Below, piece after piece: positions 25,755-36,113 of a DNA stretch of 64,000 bases. Location: assembly GCF_020171365.1 (NCBI RefSeq), contig NZ_JAIUZO010000002.1, positions 2,264,001 to 2,328,000 of the forward strand, written 5' to 3'. The notes under the pieces were generated by a model. It was not told the DNA's origin. It searched no databases and saw only the letters and a program-made list of their open reading frames with translations. Numbering within the stretch: position 1 is the first letter of the stretch; each line of letters opens with the position of its first letter. Both the position numbers and the translations under genes were made by a program. The DNA is from Qipengyuania gaetbuli. Its GTDB lineage: Bacteria > Pseudomonadota > Alphaproteobacteria > Sphingomonadales > Sphingomonadaceae.

Positions 25755-28700
25755 ATGCCCGAAAGCGACCTCCAGATTCCCAAGCGCACGATCGAGATCG
25801 ATCCTGCCTCGATAGACGCGCCGCCGCGCAGCGCCTTCGTCGAACTCGGCATCGTGTCCTGTTTCAGCTTCCTGCGCGGGGCATCGGATGCGGTGGACCT
25901 CGTACTCAAGGCGCGCGCGCTGGGATACGACGCGATCGGGATTGCCGATGCCAACACCATGGCGGGCGTGGTGCGCGTCCATACCGAGGCGGCAACACTC
26001 AAGCTGAAGCCCTGCATCGGCTGCCGGATCGAAACGATCGAGGGGCTGGCCTTCCTCGCCTATCCGAAGAACCGCGCGGCCTATGGCCGGCTCTGCCGCC
26101 TGATCTCGGCGGGGCGGATGCGCACGCTGGACGGCGAATGGCAGGAGAAGGGGGAGTGCCACATTTCGCTCTCCATGCTCGCCCGCCATACGGAGGGCGT
26201 GCAGCTGATCCTCGTGCCCCCGCGCGATCTGGCGCAGGAATACATCGTGCCCGCATGGGCCGGGAATGTCGTCGGGCTGGCGGGAGAGAAGCTGCAGGAA
26301 CACCTCGCCGCGCCCTTTACCGATATCGTGCCGCAGCTCGCTGCCGGACTGCCGACGTTGCGCCATATCGCGGCGGCCTATCTCTACACCGACAGCGACA
26401 TCGCCCGGATCGAGCAACTCGACGCGCTGGCGAAAGCGAACGGCCTGTCGATCCTCGCCACGAACGACGTGCATTACGCGGGGCCGGAAAGGCGCCCGTT
26501 GCAGGACGTGATGACCGCGATCCGGCACAAGACCACTGTCGCGGCCGCCGGGCACCTGCTCCACGGCAATGCGGAACGCTACCTCAAGCCGCCTGCGACC
26601 ATGGTCCGCCTGTTCGAACGCTGGCCGCACGCCATCGCGGCTGCGCGCGAAGTGGCCGATGCCTGCAATTTCAGCCTCGACGAGCTGAAATACGAATATC
26701 CCGAAGAACTCTATCCCGGCGGGGTCGAGCCGCAGGACTATCTCGTCTCCGAGACGTGGAAGGGGGCCGAATGGCGCTATCCCGCAGGGATTCCAGAAAG
26801 CGTGGCCGAAACCTTGCACAAGGAACTGGCGCTGATCGGCAAGATGGAGCTGGCGCGCTATTTCCTGACCATCAAGGACATCGTCGATTTCGCGCGCGAG
26901 AAGGTCGACCCGCCGATCCTGTGCCAGGGACGCGGCAGCGCGGCCAATTCGGCCGTCTGCTACTGCCTCGGCATCACCAGTGTCGATCCGGCGCAGCACC
27001 AGCTGCTGTTCGACCGCTTTATCTCCGAAGACCGCAAGGAGCCGCCCGATATCGACGTCGATTTCGAGCACGAGCGGCGCGAGGAAGTGATCCAGTATCT
27101 CTACCGCAAGTATGGCCGTCACCGCGCCGGGCTGTGCGCCACGGTCATCCATTACCGCCCGCGCATGGCGATCCGCGAAGTGGGCAAGGCGATGGGGCTG
27201 AGCGAGGACGTGACCGCCGCGCTCGCCAAGACGGTGTGGGGCGGCTGGGGCCGCGAGATCAGCGAGAAACACGCTGCCGAAACAGGCATGGACGTCACCG
27301 ATCCGCATCTCAGGCGCGTTCTCAAACTGACCGAGCAAATGATTGGAATGCCGCGTCATTTGTCGCAGCATGTCGGCGGGTTCATCCTCACCGAAGGCGC
27401 GCTCACTGAAACGGTGCCGGTCGGCAATGGCGCCATGCCCGATCGCAGTTTCATCGAATGGGACAAGGACGATATCGAGGCGCTCGGCATCCTCAAGGTC
27501 GATGTGCTGGCGCTGGGCATGCTGACCTGCATCCGCAAATGCCTCGACCTGCTCGACGACCACCACGGCCGCACGCTGACGTTGGCCAGCGTCCCGCGCG
27601 AGGACCCGGAAACCTATGCCATGCTGCGCAAGGGGGATTCGCTCGGCGTGTTCCAGGTCGAAAGCCGGGCGCAGATGAACATGCTGCCGAGGCTGCGCCC
27701 GCGCGAATTCTACGACCTCGTCATCCAGGTCGCCATCGTGCGCCCGGGTCCGATCCAGGGCGACATGGTCCATCCCTATCTGAAGCGCAGGCGCGGGGCG
27801 GAACAGGTGGTGATACCCGCGCCGTCGCCGCAGCACGGCCCGCCGGACGAACTGTCCAGCATCCTCGAGCGCACGCTGGGCGTGCCGATCTTCCAGGAAC
27901 AGGCGATGAAGATCGCGCTCGATGCGGCCAAGTTCTCCTCGAAAGAGGCGAACCGGCTGAGGAAGGCCATGGCGACCTTCCGCAGCCGCGGCATGGTGGA
28001 CGAATTGCAGGACATGATGGTCGAACGCATGGTCGCGCGCGGCTATGACCGCGACTTCGCCCAGCGCTGCTTCAACCAGATCCGCGGCTTCGGCGAATAC
28101 GGCTTTCCCGAAAGCCATGCGGCCAGCTTCGCGCATCTCGTCTACGTGTCGAGCTGGCTGAAATGCCATTTCCCCGCTGCCTTCGCCTGCGCGCTGCTGA
28201 ATTCGCAGCCCATGGGCTTCTATGCGCCCGCGCAGATCGTGCGAGATGCGGCGGAACATGGCGTGCGCGTGCTGCCGGTGGATGTGAACCTGTCGCAGTG
28301 GGACTGCACGCTGGAGGAAGTCGGTGCGGCGAGTGGCGGGCAGGGCGACAGCGGCCGGCTCGACCGGCACGTCGCCTTGCGGCTGGGCCTCAGGCAGATC
28401 GACGGCCTGCCCGAAGCGGTGGCCGCGCAGCTCGTCGCCGAGCGCGAGGAGAACGGCGCCTACGAGGACGTGCGCGCGCTGCGCGACCGTGCCAGGATCG
28501 GTCCCGCCCATGTGGAGCGGCTCGCCAGCGCCGATGCCTTCGGTTCGATGCGCCTATCGCGCAGGCAGGCCCTGTGGGACGCGCGCAGCCTCGTCGGCGG
28601 TGCGGACCTGCCGCTGTTCGCCGCCGCCGCCACGCGCGACGAGGGGGCGGAGGTGCATCGCACCGCGCTGCCGCAGATGCCCTTGTCGGAGGAAGTGGTC

Positions 28701-29294
28701 GCCGATTACCAGACCACGCGCCTCAGCCTGAAGGCGCATCCGATGGCGTTCCTGCGCGCCAGCCTTGCCGAACGCGGCTTCGTGCGTGCCTGCGATCTGA
28801 GGGCGCGCAAGTTCCGCTCCATGGTCCATGTCGCGGGCGTGGTGCTGATCCGCCAGCGGCCGGGTTCTGCCAAGGGCGTGTGCTTCATCACGCTGGAGGA
28901 CGAGACGGGTGTCATCAACCTCGTCGTCTGGCCGGACCTGAAGGAAAGGCAGCGCCGCGTGGTCATGGGCGCGCGCCTGATGGAGGTGCGCGGGCGCGTC
29001 GAATATGACGACGAGGTGATCCACGTGATCGCGCATCACATGACCGATGCGACTGACCAGTTGCACAGGCTGTCCGACGACATGCTCAACGCGCCGCTCG
29101 CACGGGCCGACCACGTCTCCTCGCCGCGGCCGGACAAGTTCAACCCGCGCGACAACCTGCGCGAGGGGAGAGACGATCCCTACCAGCCGGTCGAACCGTG
29201 GCAGGAACCGCCACCGGGCAACCGCGAATGCGGCTGGCATCAGGGACATCGGCGCGACGTGCGGATCATTCCGAAATCGCGCGACTTCCACTGA
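25755..29294 (+). CDS. dnaE2: error-prone DNA polymerase DnaE2 (ImuC)
   Basis: 1179 aa. A C-family polymerase: an N-terminal PHP domain (~1-230) and polymerase core with the acidic pair in PPDIDVDFEH (~430). A finger/thumb region, helix-hairpin-helix and C-terminal OB domain (VHVAGVVLIRQRPGSAKGVCFITLEDETG) follow. It performs lesion bypass with ImuA and ImuB. The ATG at 25755 is chosen over a TTG at 25740; a GGGGTGA ribosome site precedes it. It starts 4 nt after the UdgX stop, so it is probably driven by the LexA box at 23053. Confidence 0.95.
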   Translation: MPESDLQIPKRTIEIDPASIDAPPRSAFVELGIVSCFSFLRGASDAVDLVLKARALGYDAIGIADANTMAGVVRVHTEAATLKLKPCIGCRIETIEGLAFLAYPKNRAAYGRLCRLISAGRMRTLDGEWQEKGECHISLSMLARHTEGVQLILVPPRDLAQEYIVPAWAGNVVGLAGEKLQEHLAAPFTDIVPQLAAGLPTLRHIAAAYLYTDSDIARIEQLDALAKANGLSILATNDVHYAGPERRPLQDVMTAIRHKTTVAAAGHLLHGNAERYLKPPATMVRLFERWPHAIAAAREVADACNFSLDELKYEYPEELYPGGVEPQDYLVSETWKGAEWRYPAGIPESVAETLHKELALIGKMELARYFLTIKDIVDFAREKVDPPILCQGRGSAANSAVCYCLGITSVDPAQHQLLFDRFISEDRKEPPDIDVDFEHERREEVIQYLYRKYGRHRAGLCATVIHYRPRMAIREVGKAMGLSEDVTAALAKTVWGGWGREISEKHAAETGMDVTDPHLRRVLKLTEQMIGMPRHLSQHVGGFILTEGALTETVPVGNGAMPDRSFIEWDKDDIEALGILKVDVLALGMLTCIRKCLDLLDDHHGRTLTLASVPREDPETYAMLRKGDSLGVFQVESRAQMNMLPRLRPREFYDLVIQVAIVRPGPIQGDMVHPYLKRRRGAEQVVIPAPSPQHGPPDELSSILERTLGVPIFQEQAMKIALDAAKFSSKEANRLRKAMATFRSRGMVDELQDMMVERMVARGYDRDFAQRCFNQIRGFGEYGFPESHAASFAHLVYVSSWLKCHFPAAFACALLNSQPMGFYAPAQIVRDAAEHGVRVLPVDVNLSQWDCTLEEVGAASGGQGDSGRLDRHVALRLGLRQIDGLPEAVAAQLVAEREENGAYEDVRALRDRARIGPAHVERLASADAFGSMRLSRRQALWDARSLVGGADLPLFAAAATRDEGAEVHRTALPQMPLSEEVVADYQTTRLSLKAHPMAFLRASLAERGFVRACDLRARKFRSMVHVAGVVLIRQRPGSAKGVCFITLEDETGVINLVVWPDLKERQRRVVMGARLMEVRGRVEYDDEVIHVIAHHMTDATDQLHRLSDDMLNAPLARADHVSSPRPDKFNPRDNLREGRDDPYQPVEPWQEPPPGNRECGWHQGHRRDVRIIPKSRDFH

Positions 29295-29319
29295 GGCTGC
29301 GGCTAGGGGCGCGGGCGTA

Positions 29320-29952
29320 ATGGGTCTCGAAACGCTCCTCGCATTCCTCCTCGTAACCGCCACGACCAGCATCGTGCCGGGGCCGTCCATGATCTTCGTG
29401 ATGAGCCAGGCGATCTGGCGGGGCCCGCGCTCGGGCTGGGCAGCGCTGATGGGCATGCAGATCGGCTATTTCGTGTGGTGGGCCTTTGCCGCGCTGGGCC
29501 TCGGCGCGCTCGCCGCTGCCTATCCGCTCGCCTTCCGCCTGCTGGCGATCGCAGGCGTGCTCTACCTCGCCTGGCTCGGCCTGAAGGCAATCCGCCATTC
29601 CTTCCATGCGGGGGAGGACGGGGTGGAGCCGGTCCGCCAGGTCTCCGGCCACGCCTTCCGCGACGGGATCGCGGTCGCCATCGGCAACCCCAAGTCGCTG
29701 GTCTACATGGTCGCGATCATCCCGCCCTTCGTGGATCCGGCGAAAAGCGTGCCGCTGCAGATCGTGGTACTGGCACTGGTGGCGCTGGTCGCCGACCTCG
29801 TGATCGGCTGGCTCTACATCGCGGCGGGCAAGCGCCTTGCGCGCTTCATGGAACGCGCCGCGACCCGCGTCTGGATCGATCGCGGCATCGGAATCGTATT
29901 CGTCCTGATCGCGGGGCTGATCCTGGTCGATCTGATGGGTACGCAGGTTTGA
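29320..29952 (+). CDS. LysE/RhtB-family exporter
   Basis: 210 aa with six membrane helices. The N-terminal pattern TSIVPGPSMIFVMSQA and the central GNPKSLVYMVAIIPPFV are typical of LysE/RhtB exporters of amino acids and related small molecules. The ATG is at 29320, 26 nt after dnaE2. The end overlaps the extensin-like gene by 4 nt. Confidence 0.85.
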   Translation: MGLETLLAFLLVTATTSIVPGPSMIFVMSQAIWRGPRSGWAALMGMQIGYFVWWAFAALGLGALAAAYPLAFRLLAIAGVLYLAWLGLKAIRHSFHAGEDGVEPVRQVSGHAFRDGIAVAIGNPKSLVYMVAIIPPFVDPAKSVPLQIVVLALVALVADLVIGWLYIAAGKRLARFMERAATRVWIDRGIGIVFVLIAGLILVDLMGTQV

Positions 29953-30674
29953 AGCTCACCATATCGAGGCACATCGGCAAGTTTATCGGTGACCGCAGGG
30001 TCATCCTGCTGCTGGTCGCGGCAGCGCTGTTCGTGGCGGGACGCAGCTGGCTCGCCGCGCATCCTCAGCACGATCCCTGGGCCCCGCTCGACCTCAATGA
30101 TCCGGTGGGCTGGGCGACCGAGGCGAAGCTGCGCGCCCTTGCCGGCGACGTGCCGCAATGCCGCGCCGTGCTTGAGCGTAGCGGGGTCGAATTCACCGCC
30201 CTGCCGCCGGAAGGCGAGGGAGCGTGCCGCCGCGAGGATCGCACGCAGCTTGCCGATTATCCGCTCAGCCCCGACACGCCGCCCACGACCTGCCCGGTCG
30301 CCATTGCGATGGAGCTATGGCAGAGCGACGCAATCGAGCCTGCCGCACAGGCGATATTCGGCACCGGCATCGCGCGGATCGAGCACCTTGGCGCCTATTC
30401 CTGCCGCCGCCTCTACGGGCGCGAAGATGGCCCGTGGAGCCAGCACGCGAACGGCAATGCCATCGACATCGCCGGTTTCGTCCTGACCGACGGTACGCGG
30501 ATCAGCGTGCTCGGCGACTGGCAGGGCGAGGGCGACGAAGCCCGCTTCCTTCGCGAGGTTCGCGACGGTGCCTGCGAGGCTTTCGGCATCGTCCTGTCGC
30601 CCGATTACAATGCTGCCCACGCGGACCACCTACACCTCGACATGGGTGCACGGCGGGGCGGGCTGTGCCGGTGA
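29949..30674 (+). CDS. extensin-family (VanY-like) cell wall protein
   Basis: 241 aa. An N-terminal membrane anchor or uncleaved signal (~19-34) is followed by the extensin-like C domain, with HANGNAIDI (~166-174) and HADHLHLD (~224-231). These form the His/Asp metal site shared with D-Ala-D-Ala carboxypeptidases, so it may trim or bind peptidoglycan. It has no usable ATG; TTG at 29949, overlapping the lysE stop, gives the expected N-terminus. Confidence 0.75.
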   Translation: MKLTISRHIGKFIGDRRVILLLVAAALFVAGRSWLAAHPQHDPWAPLDLNDPVGWATEAKLRALAGDVPQCRAVLERSGVEFTALPPEGEGACRREDRTQLADYPLSPDTPPTTCPVAIAMELWQSDAIEPAAQAIFGTGIARIEHLGAYSCRRLYGREDGPWSQHANGNAIDIAGFVLTDGTRISVLGDWQGEGDEARFLREVRDGACEAFGIVLSPDYNAAHADHLHLDMGARRGGLCR

Positions 30675-30675
30675 C

Positions 30676-31227
30676 CTAGCCGAACAAGGCCTGCACACAG
30701 GTCCGCATGCGCGCCCGGTCAGTCTTCACGAAACCGGACTTCCCGAAATCACCGAAATAGGCCGTGCCGCGATCGTCCACGGCATGGACGCAGTCGAAAC
30801 GGTCATCGTCCTCGGGCACGTAGATCGTGACTGAGCGACCGGCAGGAACACTGTCGAAGTGACCGGCCGAAACCTTCGCCGCTGCGCAGATGCTCCGCCC
30901 GTGGAGGTCGTGGCCTTCGGGATAGTGGGCGTAATTCACCGCGAAGAGGATGTGGGAGGGGGCAAGGCCGTCGGTCCACTTGGCCGAGAAGACGCCGTTC
31001 GCAGTTTCGGCCACTCGCGGTTCCGGCAGGCCGTAAAGTTCGGAAAAGCGGCGGAAGACATCGCGCAGCTCGCTGGCTGTCCACCCGCTGACCCGCAGGT
31101 CCACTGCCCTCGATGGCACTTTCGCCTGTTCGGCGGCTTCCCGTGCCTCGCGCGTGGCCTTGAAATGCCGGCCCAGCAATAGTGCGCCGACGAATATTGC
31201 AATGAACGCGTAGCCGGCGAATTCCAT
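30676..31227 (-). CDS. membrane-anchored protein of unknown function downstream of phoB
   Basis: 183 aa. One N-terminal helix (~4-18) is followed by a basic linker and a soluble periplasmic or cytoplasmic domain rich in aromatic residues and His, with three cysteines. No family is recognised. It starts 9 nt after the phoB stop with the same orientation, so it is the last gene of the phoU-phoB transcript and may be phosphate responsive. It ends 1 nt from the convergent extensin gene. Confidence 0.6.
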   Translation of the reverse strand: MEFAGYAFIAIFVGALLLGRHFKATREAREAAEQAKVPSRAVDLRVSGWTASELRDVFRRFSELYGLPEPRVAETANGVFSAKWTDGLAPSHILFAVNYAHYPEGHDLHGRSICAAAKVSAGHFDSVPAGRSVTIYVPEDDDRFDCVHAVDDRGTAYFGDFGKSGFVKTDRARMRTCVQALFG

Positions 31228-31236
31228 GCCGCAGCT

Positions 31237-31965
31237 TTAGACGGGTTCGAAGGAATATCCAGCGCTACGCACGGTGCGAATCGGGTCCTTGGCGCCTTCG
31301 ACTTCCAGCGCCTTGCGCAGGCGGCGGATGTGCACGTCGACCGTGCGAAGTTCGATGTCGCTTTCCGTGCCCCAGACCCCGTCGAGCAACTGGTTGCGGC
31401 TGAAGACGCGCCCCGGGCTTTCGATGAAGAACTTGAGCATTCGGTACTCGGTCGGGCCGAGCTTGAGCTGCTTGCCCCGGCGCGTGACCTTGTGCGCCAC
31501 CGGATCGAGCGTCAGATCGCCTGCATCGATGCTTTCGCCGGCCAGCACGGGCCGGATGCGGCGCATGACAGCCGCCACGCGGGCCAGGAGCTCGCGCGGC
31601 GAGAAGGGCTTGGTGAGGTAATCGTCCGCGCCGGTTTCCAGGCCGCGGACACGGTCGTCTTCCGCCTCGCGCGCGGTCAGCATGATGATCGGCACGTGCG
31701 CGGTCGCCTTGTCGCGGCGCAGCCGGCGGCACACTTCGATGCCGCTGGTCCCCTCGATCATCCAGTCGAGGATAACGAGGTCGGGCGTTTCCTCGCTGGC
31801 AAGGAGGATCGCCTCGTCGCCGTCCGGCGTGGTGCGGACGTCGTAGCCTTCGTTCGAAAAGCGGTATTCGAGCAGCTCGGAAAGGGCGGGATCGTCCTCT
31901 ACGAGCAGGAGTTTTGCAGCCTGCACCTTCGCGTCTCCATGCGAGCGGTTTTTCTCGTTCGACAT
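31237..31965 (-). CDS. phoB: phosphate regulon response regulator PhoB
   Basis: 242 aa. A receiver domain with phospho-acceptor Asp67 and acidic pair Glu23-Asp24-Asp25 is followed by an OmpR-type winged helix (RTVDVHIRRLRKALE). It activates Pho-box promoters when phosphate is scarce. The ~14-residue polar N-terminal extension before the receiver is slightly longer than usual. It follows phoU in the same direction. Its kinase gene, phoR, is 7 kb upstream on the same strand, beyond the pst genes. Confidence 0.93.
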   Translation of the reverse strand: MSNEKNRSHGDAKVQAAKLLLVEDDPALSELLEYRFSNEGYDVRTTPDGDEAILLASEETPDLVILDWMIEGTSGIEVCRRLRRDKATAHVPIIMLTAREAEDDRVRGLETGADDYLTKPFSPRELLARVAAVMRRIRPVLAGESIDAGDLTLDPVAHKVTRRGKQLKLGPTEYRMLKFFIESPGRVFSRNQLLDGVWGTESDIELRTVDVHIRRLRKALEVEGAKDPIRTVRSAGYSFEPV

Positions 31966-31996
31966 GGCTCTATGACCTTCAGGCTACAGGAATATG

Positions 31997-32668
31997 TCAG
32001 TTATCCTCGTCGACCGGATATTGTCCGGTGGCGGCGAAATGGACCATTTCGGCCACGTTCGTCGCATGATCGCCGATGCGTTCCAGGTTACGGGCGACGA
32101 ACAGGAGTTGCGCCGCGCTGGAGATCATCGAGGGGTTTTCGACCATGTGGCTGACGAGGTTGCGGAAGATCGAGTTGTAGAAGGCATCGACCTTCTCGTC
32201 CGCAAGGATCACTTCCTTGGCCAGTTCCGGGTCGCGGGCGGCGTAGGCGGTCAGCACGTCGTGGACCATCTCGCTGGCGACTTCGGCCATGGCAGGGAGC
32301 AGGGTGAGCGGTTCGAACTTCTTGCGGTTGTCGCCGATCTCGCGGCTCGCCTTGGCGATGTTCTTGGAATAGTCGCCGATACGCTCGACCACGCCGGCGA
32401 TCTTGAGTGCGGCGATGACTTCGCGCAGATCGTCCGCCATCGGCGCACGCAGCGCGATGATCCGCACGGCCAGCTTGTCGATCTCGCTTTCGAGCGCGTC
32501 GATTTTCTTGTCGCCCTTGACGACTTTCTTGGCGAGGTCGTCGTCACCGCGCACCAGCGCATCGAGCGCCTGCTGGATCGCGACTTCGGCCAGACCGCCC
32601 ATTTCCGCGATCAGGCCGCGGAGGCGGGTGATGTCTTCGTCGAAGGCTTTTACGGTATGTTCTTGCAT
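31997..32668 (-). CDS. phoU: phosphate signaling complex protein PhoU
   Basis: 223 aa, all helical, two PhoU repeats. It links the Pst transporter to PhoR, restraining Pho activation when phosphate is plentiful. The acidic metal-binding segments (ALESEIDKLAVR, DKVDAFYNSIFRNL) are present. It lies 14 nt after pstB and 31 nt before phoB. Confidence 0.93.
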   Translation of the reverse strand: MQEHTVKAFDEDITRLRGLIAEMGGLAEVAIQQALDALVRGDDDLAKKVVKGDKKIDALESEIDKLAVRIIALRAPMADDLREVIAALKIAGVVERIGDYSKNIAKASREIGDNRKKFEPLTLLPAMAEVASEMVHDVLTAYAARDPELAKEVILADEKVDAFYNSIFRNLVSHMVENPSMISSAAQLLFVARNLERIGDHATNVAEMVHFAATGQYPVDEDN

Positions 32669-32682
32669 GTTCTTACCTAGCC

Positions 32683-33474
32683 TTATCCGTAGCGGCCCGT
32701 GATGTAATCCTGGGTCCGCTGTTCGAGCGGATTGGTGAATATGTCAGAAGTACGACCATATTCCACCATCTTTCCGAGGTGGAAGAAAGCCGTCCGCTGG
32801 CTGACGCGAGCGGCCTGCTGCATCGAGTGGGTAACGATCACGATGGCATAGCGGCCATTCAGTTCGTCGATCAGTTCCTCGATCTTTGCAGTGGCGATCG
32901 GGTCGAGTGCCGAACATGGTTCGTCCATCAGGATGACTTCGGGATCGACGGCGATGGCGCGCGCGATGCACAGGCGCTGCTGCTGGCCGCCGGACAAGGC
33001 GGTGCCGCTGTCCTGAAGGCGGTCCTTGACCTCTTCCCACAGGCCCGCGCGGCGCAGCGATTTCTCGACCACCGCGTCCAGCTCGTCCTTGCCTTCTGCA
33101 AGGCCGTGGATCTTCGGACCGTAGGCGATGTTTTCGTAGATCGACTTGGGGAAGGGGTTGGGCTTCTGGAAGACCATGCCGACGCGGGCGCGCAGCTGCA
33201 CCACGTCCATGCCCGATTTGTAGATGTCTTCGCCGTCCAGCATGATGTCGCCTTCGACGCGCGCCGAAGGGATCGTGTCGTTCATGCGGTTGAGCGTGCG
33301 CAGGAAGGTCGACTTGCCGCAGCCCGACGGGCCGATGAAGGCCGTGACGTAGCGCGTGGGAATGTCGATCGAAACCTCGTCGATCGCCTTCTTGTCGCCG
33401 TAGAAAACGGAGACGTTCCGCGCGCTCATCTTGGCGTCGGTATCTTCCAGGTTTTGATGGACTACGGTCACCAC
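32683..33474 (-). CDS. pstB: phosphate ABC transporter ATP-binding protein
   Basis: 263 aa. Walker A is GPSGCGKST, the ABC signature LSGGQQQRL, and Walker [14 protein letters not shown], all in the PstB-specific form. It powers high-affinity phosphate uptake with PstSCA. Its start overlaps the end of pstA by 7 nt. Confidence 0.96.
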   Translation of the reverse strand: MVTVVHQNLEDTDAKMSARNVSVFYGDKKAIDEVSIDIPTRYVTAFIGPSGCGKSTFLRTLNRMNDTIPSARVEGDIMLDGEDIYKSGMDVVQLRARVGMVFQKPNPFPKSIYENIAYGPKIHGLAEGKDELDAVVEKSLRRAGLWEEVKDRLQDSGTALSGGQQQRLCIARAIAVDPEVILMDEPCSALDPIATAKIEELIDELNGRYAIVIVTHSMQQAARVSQRTAFFHLGKMVEYGRTSDIFTNPLEQRTQDYITGRYG

Positions 33475-34718
33475 TTTTTCTCGAATTTGTTGCGCAGGTA
33501 GATGGCGAGGCCGTTCATCAGCAGGAGGAACAGCAACAGGACGATAATAGCCGCACTGGTCCGTTCCACGAAACCGCGATCGATTTCGTCAGACCAGAGG
33601 AAGATCTGCATCGGCAGGACCGTGGCAGGCGAGGTGAAGCTATCGGGCGGGCTCGCCACGAAAGCGCGCATGCCGATCATGAGCAGCGGCGCGGTTTCAC
33701 CCAGCGCGCGGGCCATGCCGATGATCGTGCCGGTCAGGATGCCGGGCAGGGCGAGCGGCAGGACGTGGTGGAAGACCACCTGGACCGGCGAGGCCCCGAT
33801 GGCGAGCGCGCCGTCACGGATGCTCGGCGGGACCGCCTTGATCGCGTTGCGCCCGGCAATGACGATGACCGGCATGGTCATCAGCGCCAGCGTCATGCCG
33901 CCGATCACGGGGGCGGATCGCAGGTTCGGGAACAGGGTCAGGAAGACCGCAAGGCCCAGCAGGCCGAAGATGATCGACGGAACTGCCGCAAGGTTGTTGA
34001 TCGACAGCTCGATGAGGTCGGTCCAGCGGTTCTTGGGCGCGTATTCCTCGAGGTAGAGCGCGGCCAGCACACCGATGGGGAAGGCCAGCAGCAGGGTCAC
34101 GATCATCGTCAGGAACGAGCCCTTGAGCGCGCCCCAGATGCCTGCCTGCTGCGGATTGGTCGCATCGGACCGGGCGAAGAAGCCGGTGTCGAAGTTCTTG
34201 TCGATCTTGCCCGCTTCATCGAGCTGCTGCGCGAGCGCCTGCATTTCCGCCGACCCTTCGCCGGCATAGCCGCTGGCAAGGCTGGCACTGGCAGGAAGCC
34301 AGAAGGTTTCCTGCCGGTCGAGGATGGAGGGATCGGCGGCAATCGCATCGGCGACATCACGCCAGGCCTGTGCGCCAAGCTGTTCGGCCGCCTCGTCGCC
34401 CAGCGACTGCTCGGCGAAGAATTGCACGACTTCGGGCAGGCCCTGCCCCTGCAGGGATTGCACGGCCCCGTCGCTCGCCATGGTGGCGGGATCGGCGGAA
34501 ATGCCGGCCTGCGTGAAGTCGATCGGGACTTCGAGCTCGGCGCGCTGGAAGCCGCCGATGCCGTTCAGCGTCATCGTGCCGAGCAGGTAGACCAGCACGG
34601 CGACCGAGAACACGATCGCGGCCAGGCCGAGCCTGCGGAACCGGCGCTCTGCCGCGTAACGCTTCTTCAGGCGCGCCTCGAATTCGGGCGTACGCGTGGG
34701 GGCGATATGCTCACTCAT
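33468..34718 (-). CDS. pstA: phosphate ABC transporter permease PstA (with DUF3333 insertion)
   Basis: 416 aa, longer than the ~290 of E. coli PstA. The N-terminal helix (~30-50) is followed by a periplasmic region of ~150 residues of the DUF3333 type, then the standard six-helix permease core with the EAA-like loop [21 protein letters not shown]. It overlaps pstC by 8 nt and pstB by 7 nt. Confidence 0.92.
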   Translation of the reverse strand: MSEHIAPTRTPEFEARLKKRYAAERRFRRLGLAAIVFSVAVLVYLLGTMTLNGIGGFQRAELEVPIDFTQAGISADPATMASDGAVQSLQGQGLPEVVQFFAEQSLGDEAAEQLGAQAWRDVADAIAADPSILDRQETFWLPASASLASGYAGEGSAEMQALAQQLDEAGKIDKNFDTGFFARSDATNPQQAGIWGALKGSFLTMIVTLLLAFPIGVLAALYLEEYAPKNRWTDLIELSINNLAAVPSIIFGLLGLAVFLTLFPNLRSAPVIGGMTLALMTMPVIVIAGRNAIKAVPPSIRDGALAIGASPVQVVFHHVLPLALPGILTGTIIGMARALGETAPLLMIGMRAFVASPPDSFTSPATVLPMQIFLWSDEIDRGFVERTSAAIIVLLLFLLLMNGLAIYLRNKFEKKW

Positions 34719-36096
34719 AAGCTTCGCGGAACCTCTTGACGACGCGCAGGGCGATGAAGTTCAGCCCCAGCGTCACCATGAACAGCACGAAGCCGAGCGC
34801 GAAGGCGCTGAGCGTCGCGGGATGGTCGAAACTGCCTTCGCCGGTCAGCATGGCGACAATCTGGACCGTCACCGTGGTCATGGAATCGAGCGGATTGGCG
34901 CTGAGATTTGCGGCGGTCGATGCGGCCATGACGACGATCATGGTCTCGCCGATCGCGCGGCTGATGGCGAGCATGACACCGGCCACGATGCCGGGCAGGG
35001 CGGCAGGCACCAGCACGCGGCGGATCGTCTCGTTGGTGGTCGCGCCCATCGCCAGGCTGCCGTCACGCATGGCCTGCGGGACCGCAGCGATGGAATCGTC
35101 GGCCATCGAGGACACGAACGGGATGATCATCACGCCCATGACGAGGCCGGCTGCCAGCGCGCTCTCGCTCGAGGGGTTGGAGGCGCCGAGGCTGATCGCG
35201 AAATCGCGAATGGCGGGCGCAATCGTCAGCGCGGCGAAATAACCGTAGACCACGGTCGGGACGCCGGCGAGGATTTCGAGCGTCGGCTTGATCCAGGCAC
35301 GCAGGCGCGGGTTCGCGTATTGCGTCAGGTACACCGCGCTCATCAGGCCGAGCGGGATGGCCACGATCATGGCGATGATCGCACCGATGAACAGCGTGCC
35401 CCAGAACAGCGGAATCGCGCCGTAGCGGCTGCTGTCCGGGTTGTTCGGGTTGCTCATCGGATCCGGACCCCAGTGGGTGCCGAACAGGAAGTCGAGCGGG
35501 TTGACCATGCCGAAGAAGCGCAGTGTCTCGAATATGAGGCTGACGAAGATACCGATGGTCGTCAGGATCGCGACCAGCGAGGCACCCAGCAGGATCGCCA
35601 TGACGATCCGCTCCACCCGGGTGCGGGCGGCGAAATCGGGCTTCAGGCGCAGGAACGACCACGCGCCGCCGAGGAAAGCGATAACCAGCGTCGCAGCGAT
35701 GCCGATCCAGTTGTAGAACGACAGGGCCTGACGGTACGGCTCGACGAATTCCTTCGCCAGCGGGTTGAACACCGCCTGCGATGCCCCGGTCGCGACCGCG
35801 CGCGCCTCGTTCAGGATCGTCTGGCGCTGGAAACCGAAGGCAGGCAGCTGGTCGGCGGCAGGCGACGCCAGCACCGACTGGGTGACGAGGCCGGGCGCGA
35901 TCGCGCTCCACGCCCCGACGAAAACCAGGACGGGCAGGATGATCCACAGCGCCACGTACCATGCGTGGTAGCTGGGCAGGCTGGCGAGCCGCCCGTCAGG
36001 GCTCGCCTTGCGGAAGGTCCACGCACGAGCACGAGCCGCCAACCATCCGGCGAGCCCGAGCCCGAGGGCCAGGAGGAGCAGAATGGTCGGCGACAT
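34711..36096 (-). CDS. pstC: phosphate ABC transporter permease PstC
   Basis: 461 aa, also longer than E. coli PstC (~320). It has an extra N-terminal pair of helices and a periplasmic segment (~70-140) before the core permease domain, with the EAA loop MRDGSLAMGATTNETIRRVLVPAALPG. Together with the extended PstA this is the alphaproteobacterial enlarged-permease form. It begins 17 nt after pstS. Confidence 0.92.
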   Translation of the reverse strand: MSPTILLLLALGLGLAGWLAARARAWTFRKASPDGRLASLPSYHAWYVALWIILPVLVFVGAWSAIAPGLVTQSVLASPAADQLPAFGFQRQTILNEARAVATGASQAVFNPLAKEFVEPYRQALSFYNWIGIAATLVIAFLGGAWSFLRLKPDFAARTRVERIVMAILLGASLVAILTTIGIFVSLIFETLRFFGMVNPLDFLFGTHWGPDPMSNPNNPDSSRYGAIPLFWGTLFIGAIIAMIVAIPLGLMSAVYLTQYANPRLRAWIKPTLEILAGVPTVVYGYFAALTIAPAIRDFAISLGASNPSSESALAAGLVMGVMIIPFVSSMADDSIAAVPQAMRDGSLAMGATTNETIRRVLVPAALPGIVAGVMLAISRAIGETMIVVMAASTAANLSANPLDSMTTVTVQIVAMLTGEGSFDHPATLSAFALGFVLFMVTLGLNFIALRVVKRFREAYE

Positions 36097-36113
36097 TGCG
36101 TGCGTTGATACCC

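Noticed and set aside
25632..28511. 959-codon open frame antisense to dnaE2
   Set aside because: The codon pattern follows the third-position GC of dnaE2 on the other strand; no family is seen.
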